Source: Pleurotus ostreatus/Saccharomyces cerevisiae fusant (lineage: Eukaryota; Opisthokonta). Taken from it: 59,089 nt of DNA. The translations under genes and the position numbers were made by a program. Positions 54,840 through 59,089 of the stretch are shown here, in pieces. Below the pieces are notes generated by a model. The model did no database searches and had not been told where the DNA came from. It saw nothing but the letters and a program-made list of their open reading frames with translations. Position 1 is the stretch's first letter, and every line of letters begins with the position of its first letter. The DNA lies in NCBI GenBank assembly GCA_024196135.1, contig JAMQCK010000121.1, forward strand, positions 1-59,089. The letters run 5' to 3'.

Positions 54840-56309
54840 CTAGATATGGAAGTACTTCTCGAGTTGCTGAAGCATGCGATCGTCGCTCTCGTCGCGCTTC
54901 TGGTAGTGCTCGACCACGGGCATGTCCTGGACATCTGGAAGGATCGCGCCCGATTCCCCGAAGCAGGACGACGACTTGAGGGGCGGAAGCGGGATGTAGA
55001 ACGTCGGCCGCGCCGTCGTGCCACCGACGTTGACGCCCTGGCTGCCGAACAGCGGTTGCCATTGAGATGGCGGGACGTCGCCTCGCATGCGTTCCGGGGC
55101 CGCCTCGTCCGCGTCAGACCCCGGACTGGACGACGACGAGGAAGAGCAGGATGACGAGGGGCGCAGCCCGGGCGGCTGATGGTACGCGGGGGGCTGGGAA
55201 AGGGGAGGCTGTCCGGGATGTGTGCCCATTGAGAGCGTGAGTGTGCGGCGTTGCGGCGTGACCCGCGAGGGGCCTTCGAGCTCGCGTCGCGTGAACATGG
55301 ATTCCTCCCTCTCCCATGCTGGCGTCATCGGCGCGAGGGGAGGAGGGTAGTAGCCAGCCGGCCGCCGGGGCGTCGTCTGGATGGGCAGGAAAAGGCCGGG
55401 AGGCGAGCTCATCGGCGCGTCCGCTGCGATCGCGTCGATGCTGGGCCGGGCGTGCGACAGCAATACCGGTCCCGCGAAGGCCTGCTCGCCATTCAAAGGC
55501 CCGTCCTCGGATCCGGGCAGGGTACGCCTCCGCTCCCTGCGTTGGCGGTCAGTCGCGCGTCGGACGTTGCGCTTGGGGATGCAGAGCAGGTCGATGTCGG
55601 CCGGTGGGTGCGCCAAGCTCGGGTGCGTGTCCTGGAAGACCTTGCGGATATGGACGAGCCCATGATTATGCGCGTCGTCCCTTGCGGCGTACCAGACGAG
55701 GTGAAGTTCGCGTGGGACAGCCCCGGGTTGCGGGGTTACCGTTGCAGCGTAGGTACGCTTGAGGAGGTAGTAGCTGATATACGATGAGCCGAGAAGGTGG
55801 GCGAAGGGGAGAAGACGTACTGTCGCTCGCCAGACTCGACCGCGGGTAGCTGCCGCGGTTTTTCGTCGTAGTACAGAAAATAGTCCTTGTTCTTGGATGG
55901 GTTCCAACTTACGCCTGTCATCGTCAATGAGTAAAAATGCAGCGACGACCTAGCCCACTCGCCATCGGTCCAACGCTCGATGCCATTCTGCCAGATGGGT
56001 CAAACTCATAGATGGGGAAAAGTGACGAAGACCATACGCACAGGCTCCGCAACTGCAGACTTGGGCTCGAAGACATAGACGTCCCCCGCGCGAACAGCTC
56101 GTCGTCCATAATCGTCCAGGCGGCGATGGATGATGGGCAACATCCCCATGCAGACAGCATAAAGCACGGTTTTTGCGTCTCTTTCATCCCTGCCGACGCC
56201 GACTCAGCGCTGCCCAACCACGCACCCGAACTACCCACTTCAGAAAGACGCCCCTGCACGTCGCGGGCGGCGGCTGCGCTGGGACACGGACCTGCTGAGC
56301 CATGGCCAT
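54840..56309 (-). CDS. Gti1/Pac2 (WOPR) family transcription factor
   Basis: Exons on the minus strand are 56239-56309, 56042-56189, 55963-55987, 55821-55914 and 54840-55773, giving 423 residues. WOPR proteins are fungal DNA-binding regulators of development (Wor1, Ryp1, Gti1, Pac2). The domain is split over five exons: CRGVFLKDERDAKTVLYAV and PIIHRRLDDYGRRAVRAG, then GDVYVFEPKSA, IERWTDG joined to VSWNPSKNKDYFLYYDE, and YYLLKRTYAATV followed by HLVWYAA. Joining WTDG to SWNPS with the usual two-residue spacing requires an intron with a GC donor (55915-55962). The C-terminal half is Pro/Ser-rich with a Ser run and no domain. The start is the first of two in-frame ATGs near the palindrome ATGGCCAT. 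Confidence 0.85.
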
Positions 56310-57380
56310 GGAGGAAGGAGAGGAGTTGTGTGTGTGCGCACGATGGCGATGCGCCACCCCACTCACGGTCACGGTCTATTTGTAGCAGTGATTTCTTCAC
56401 TCAACCCACGCCCCCGGATCCTGATCTAGCTGTCAACCGCGTTAAAATGTGCATTACGCGAGTTAGGCTCGTACCGAGCGCGGGGCGCCCCGGTACCCCG
56501 GCAGGAGGCGCGCGCCGATGACAGGTCGTCGCGCAGGAGACGACGATGGGCAGCCAGGCGCGCGCATCTTGCTGGGGGTATGTTTGTGGTAGGCGCGCGC
56601 CCCGGCAACGGCGGTGGGCGTGGGGCTGGTTATGTACAAGGGCAGCGCCGCCAACACACTTCTGGGCGAGAGCGGCGGAACCCAGGGGGGAGTACGCTCG
56701 CGCTGGAAGGAGAGAGCGTGGCTACCTGACCGATATCTGTATAGTCAAGCGTATCCATGACGGGGCCCCGTCGAGCAGAGAACTGCGCCACCCGGGCGCT
56801 CAATGCGCGGAGCAACGTCGGTTCGAAAGCAGTTATTAGGGTGCGGGGATGTTCTTGCCGTCATGAAGATTCGCTGAATGCGCGAAGCTGCTCAGTACAC
56901 GATAGAAGCTGGATGCAGGTCTCACTCCCAAGGGTTCCCGGGTTGCCAGAGCACATGGGTGACAAGCATCCGTACACGGGTACAGCATGTAGAATAGGCG
57001 CGCTGCGCATATAGCAGATATAGCGCGATAGAGTTGATTGATTGACTTTCACTGTAAGCTGCTTTGCGTTAGAAGGGGTTAAGCCTGTCAACAGCTCGGT
57101 ACACACCGGACAGGGATCGCTGCGTAGAAGGGTATAGATGCTCGCATTACACACGCAGCCTGAGGAACCTCCACCATCCATTCCTGTGCGCGAAGCGACC
57201 AGTTCATACGCGGAGGAGCCCTGCTTACCTCGCAACTGGGGCAACTGAGATGATGCAGCGCTCTTCTCGAACCGGTGAGGTATTGCAAAGACCTGTCATT
57301 CCTGAGCCAACTCTCGTACATTGCGATGCAAGGGTCCAGGACAGTGTTCTGGTATCGAGATGCATACTTGCGTACAACGA
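56310..57380. promoter_or_regulatory. Upstream region of the WOPR gene
   Basis: 1.07 kb between the WOPR start and the Vps3844 3' end, both minus strand. It is long for this gene-dense stretch, which fits a regulated transcription-factor promoter. Open frames here are short, Arg-rich and not convincing. Confidence 0.5.
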
Positions 57381-58515
57381 TCAATCCCTCTTCGCATTCA
57401 CCACACCGCCCATCAACACACTCGGGAGTTCGACATCGCCAACGCTGTAAAGCAGGGAAATGGAACCTGCGGCAAGCAGAATGATCGCGACGGTCGTTCC
57501 GGCCAGAAGAACGAATTGGCTGGGGTTATCGTCAGCAAGCTACGAAAAACTAACATAGCCCAACACGCACCTGCTGACATCCTTGCGCTCACAGCTGTCG
57601 CCGGCCCAGTACTCCGTCTTCGTCTGCAAGCCCTCGCCGGTCTTGGTCGCTGCGCACGCGCAGACGAAGCACGTGCGGCCGGTCTTGCTGGCCTGCACAC
57701 ACGAGCCATGACCGGAGCACGAGTCCGTGCTGTTCGAGCAGACGTCCGCATCCTCGAAGCAGGTCGACACGGACCCGATAGGAGACTGCGGGGGCGGGCG
57801 GCTGGGAGGGAAGGGGGACTGCGACTCTTGCGGGGAGAGCGCGCGCTTCAGGTTCGAGGCACCGCCACGGGGGAAGGTAATGACAGCGATGCGGTGGTTG
57901 CCGGCGAGGAGATCGCGGATCTGCGCGACGGCAGCGGCGTACTCCGCGCTGTCCTTGCCGTGCGCGTGGCGGATGTCGCGAAGGGTGGTGCACTCCATAG
58001 CAGCAAAGAAGTTCTCGCCGGCAGCACTTGCAGACTTGGTGAACTCTACGAGGGAGTTGAGGCCGTCTTTGGTCCAGGATGGTAGGTCCGAGCCGTCGAA
58101 AACGCTGGAGAATGCATGCCGTGCGCGAGAGAGGTAGGTAGAGATGACGGAGTATAGGGAATCGACTGGAGGTGCCGGTATCCGGAACGAGGGCTTCGCG
58201 TCGGCCAGAACGGCTGCAGCGCGTGTCAATATGGTCAGCAATGCATAGCATTTGGCGCGCACCAGCAGCATCCTCCTCTTCCATAGTCAACAGCAAGGCA
58301 TTCTGCTCTCCCTCTCCGATGAAGTCTTGGGCACGCAGGACTTCGTCGCGCACGGGCTCGAAGGATTCCAGATTAAAGTGCCGTGACAGGACCGCGCTGG
58401 CATCGTCCGGCGACAGCGACGAGCGCTTTACCAGCGGTGCCGGATATAAGTACACATCGAGAGCGCTCGCGACGTTCAGGCCGGCGAGAACGACGGCGGC
58501 GGCACTCCAGCGCAT
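57381..58515 (-). CDS. VPS3844: Vacuolar sorting protein Vps3844 (DUF3844) homologue
   Basis: Exons on the minus strand are 58263-58515, 57571-58213 and 57381-57519, giving 344 residues. Residues 1-19 are a signal peptide (MRWSAAAVVLAGLNVASA). The luminal part is followed by a Cys-rich, EGF-like DUF3844 segment starting at C236 with CSNSTDSCSGHGSC and CFVCAC, then WAGDSCERKDVS, a single membrane helix (FVLLAGTTVAIILLAAGSI, about 301-319) and a short tail with GDVELPSVLMGGVV. Fungal members are type I proteins of the secretory and vacuolar system; their molecular activity is poorly known. The last intron falls between the DUF3844 motif and the membrane helix. Confidence 0.88.
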
Positions 58516-58848
58516 AACGACTTAACAATGGGAGAACGAAGGAGGCTTGTTTGTCGGTGCTTGCCGAGGTGACGCGCTTGGGGATCTCCGTACTTCCGGA
58601 AGAGGTAAATGGGTACGGCCCGGTCGTCGACTCACGAGAGCCCGGCGCCGGCGCCGATGCCGCTTAGGGGTCCGGCGCCAATAAATGAGGACAATCGCGC
58701 CGCGGTGCGCGTTCCTTGTCTCGGACGCCCATCATCACTAAAGTCAGCACCGATGCGAGCCATAGCGCGAACGACAGAACGGATCTTCAACCCATTCCAG
58801 TGGTAATGCTTTCTGTCTCGCCGCTCTGTCTCGTTCTCCGTGAGCTGA
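58516..58848. promoter_or_regulatory. Divergent intergenic region
   Basis: 333 bp between the Vps3844 start and the first open codon of the next F-box gene. A first exon of that F-box gene could lie here. Confidence 0.45.
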
Positions 58849-59089
58849 GGCACCCGTAGCTCGATAGTATCCCTCCATCCCAGCCGCTTTTACAGACGAA
58901 CGCCGGTGCTGCCGCCAGAGATATGGCTTGAGATCTTTCAGTTCGCTACCTACGTGCACCATGAAGCGACCATAGAGCCCATGGATCCCTTCACGCTGAA
59001 GAACATCACGCACAACATCATGGGCGAGAACTCGTCTACGTCCTCCTTGCGGATGCGATGCACCCTACCTCTCGTCTGCAAGGAATGGC
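58849..59089 (+). CDS. F-box domain protein, partial (runs off the window)
   Basis: An open frame from 58849 to the window end encodes RRTPVLPPEIWLEIFQFAT, the start of a basidiomycete F-box, then a linker and LRMRCTLPLVCKEW, the second F-box helix. No ATG precedes it in frame, so the start codon is either in an upstream exon or at an unrecognised site. Only about 80 residues are visible. It is distinct from both other F-box families in the window. Confidence 0.65.

Noticed and set aside
57321..58085. 254-residue plus-strand frame over Vps3844.
   Set aside because: Composition typical of an antisense shadow; the minus strand has a signal peptide, Cys motif and membrane helix.
1..59089. tRNA genes, rRNA, CRISPR arrays, operons or bacterial promoters.
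   Set aside because: No cloverleaf, repeat-spacer pattern or ribosomal sequence was recognised; the gene structure is clearly eukaryotic. A tRNA scan could not be run.

Overview
The window is nuclear DNA of a filamentous basidiomycete, most likely an Agaricomycete. The evidence is dense genes split by many 46-60 nt GT-AG introns with CTAAC/CTGAC-like branch sites, GC-rich coding sequence, and families such as basidiomycete F-box proteins, a Gti1/Pac2 (WOPR) regulator, Vps3844 and a lactose-permease-like sugar transporter. I see no bacterial, phage or CRISPR features.

The dominant structure is a duplicated block of about 20 kb. Bases 1-21159 (copy A) and 21180-41318 (copy B) carry the same genes in the same order and orientation. 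They are separated by exactly 20 N, and both copies begin at the same base. By eye most of the block differs by a few percent, mainly at silent and intron positions. The likeliest explanation is that the two haplotypes of a dikaryon were both assembled and scaffolded head to tail; a real tandem segmental duplication is the alternative.

Order within each copy: a truncated Q/P-rich gene (-); a Cys-rich RING/IBR-like protein (-); a Hos1-like class I histone deacetylase (+); an aminopeptidase P with a long N-terminal extension (-); a divergent intergenic region of about 2.3 kb; an MFS sugar transporter with 24 exons, three of them micro-exons (+); a fast-diverging helical coiled-coil gene (+), broken in copy A and intact in copy B; an F-box-like gene (-); a three-finger zinc-finger protein (+); and a small proline-rich ORF (-). 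Copy A alone carries a 979-bp terminal-inverted-repeat element inside the coiled-coil gene.

From 41319 on the sequence is single copy: F-box protein (+), SAGA adaptor Ada2 (-), P-loop ATPase (+), mitochondrial carrier (+), unrecognised P/Q-rich protein (+), WOPR transcription factor (-), Vps3844 (-) and the start of another F-box gene (+). Two chromatin or transcription regulators (HDAC, Ada2) and two putative DNA-binding proteins (C2H2, WOPR) are present, but nothing shows that they form one pathway.

The part most worth following up is the coiled-coil locus. Its two copies differ far more than their neighbours, one is disrupted by an insertion plus a stop, and its helix - hydrophobic segment - helix layout resembles alpha-helical pore-forming proteins. 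Exon coordinates were inferred by hand from splice signals, reading frame and family resemblance; no search or transcript data were available.
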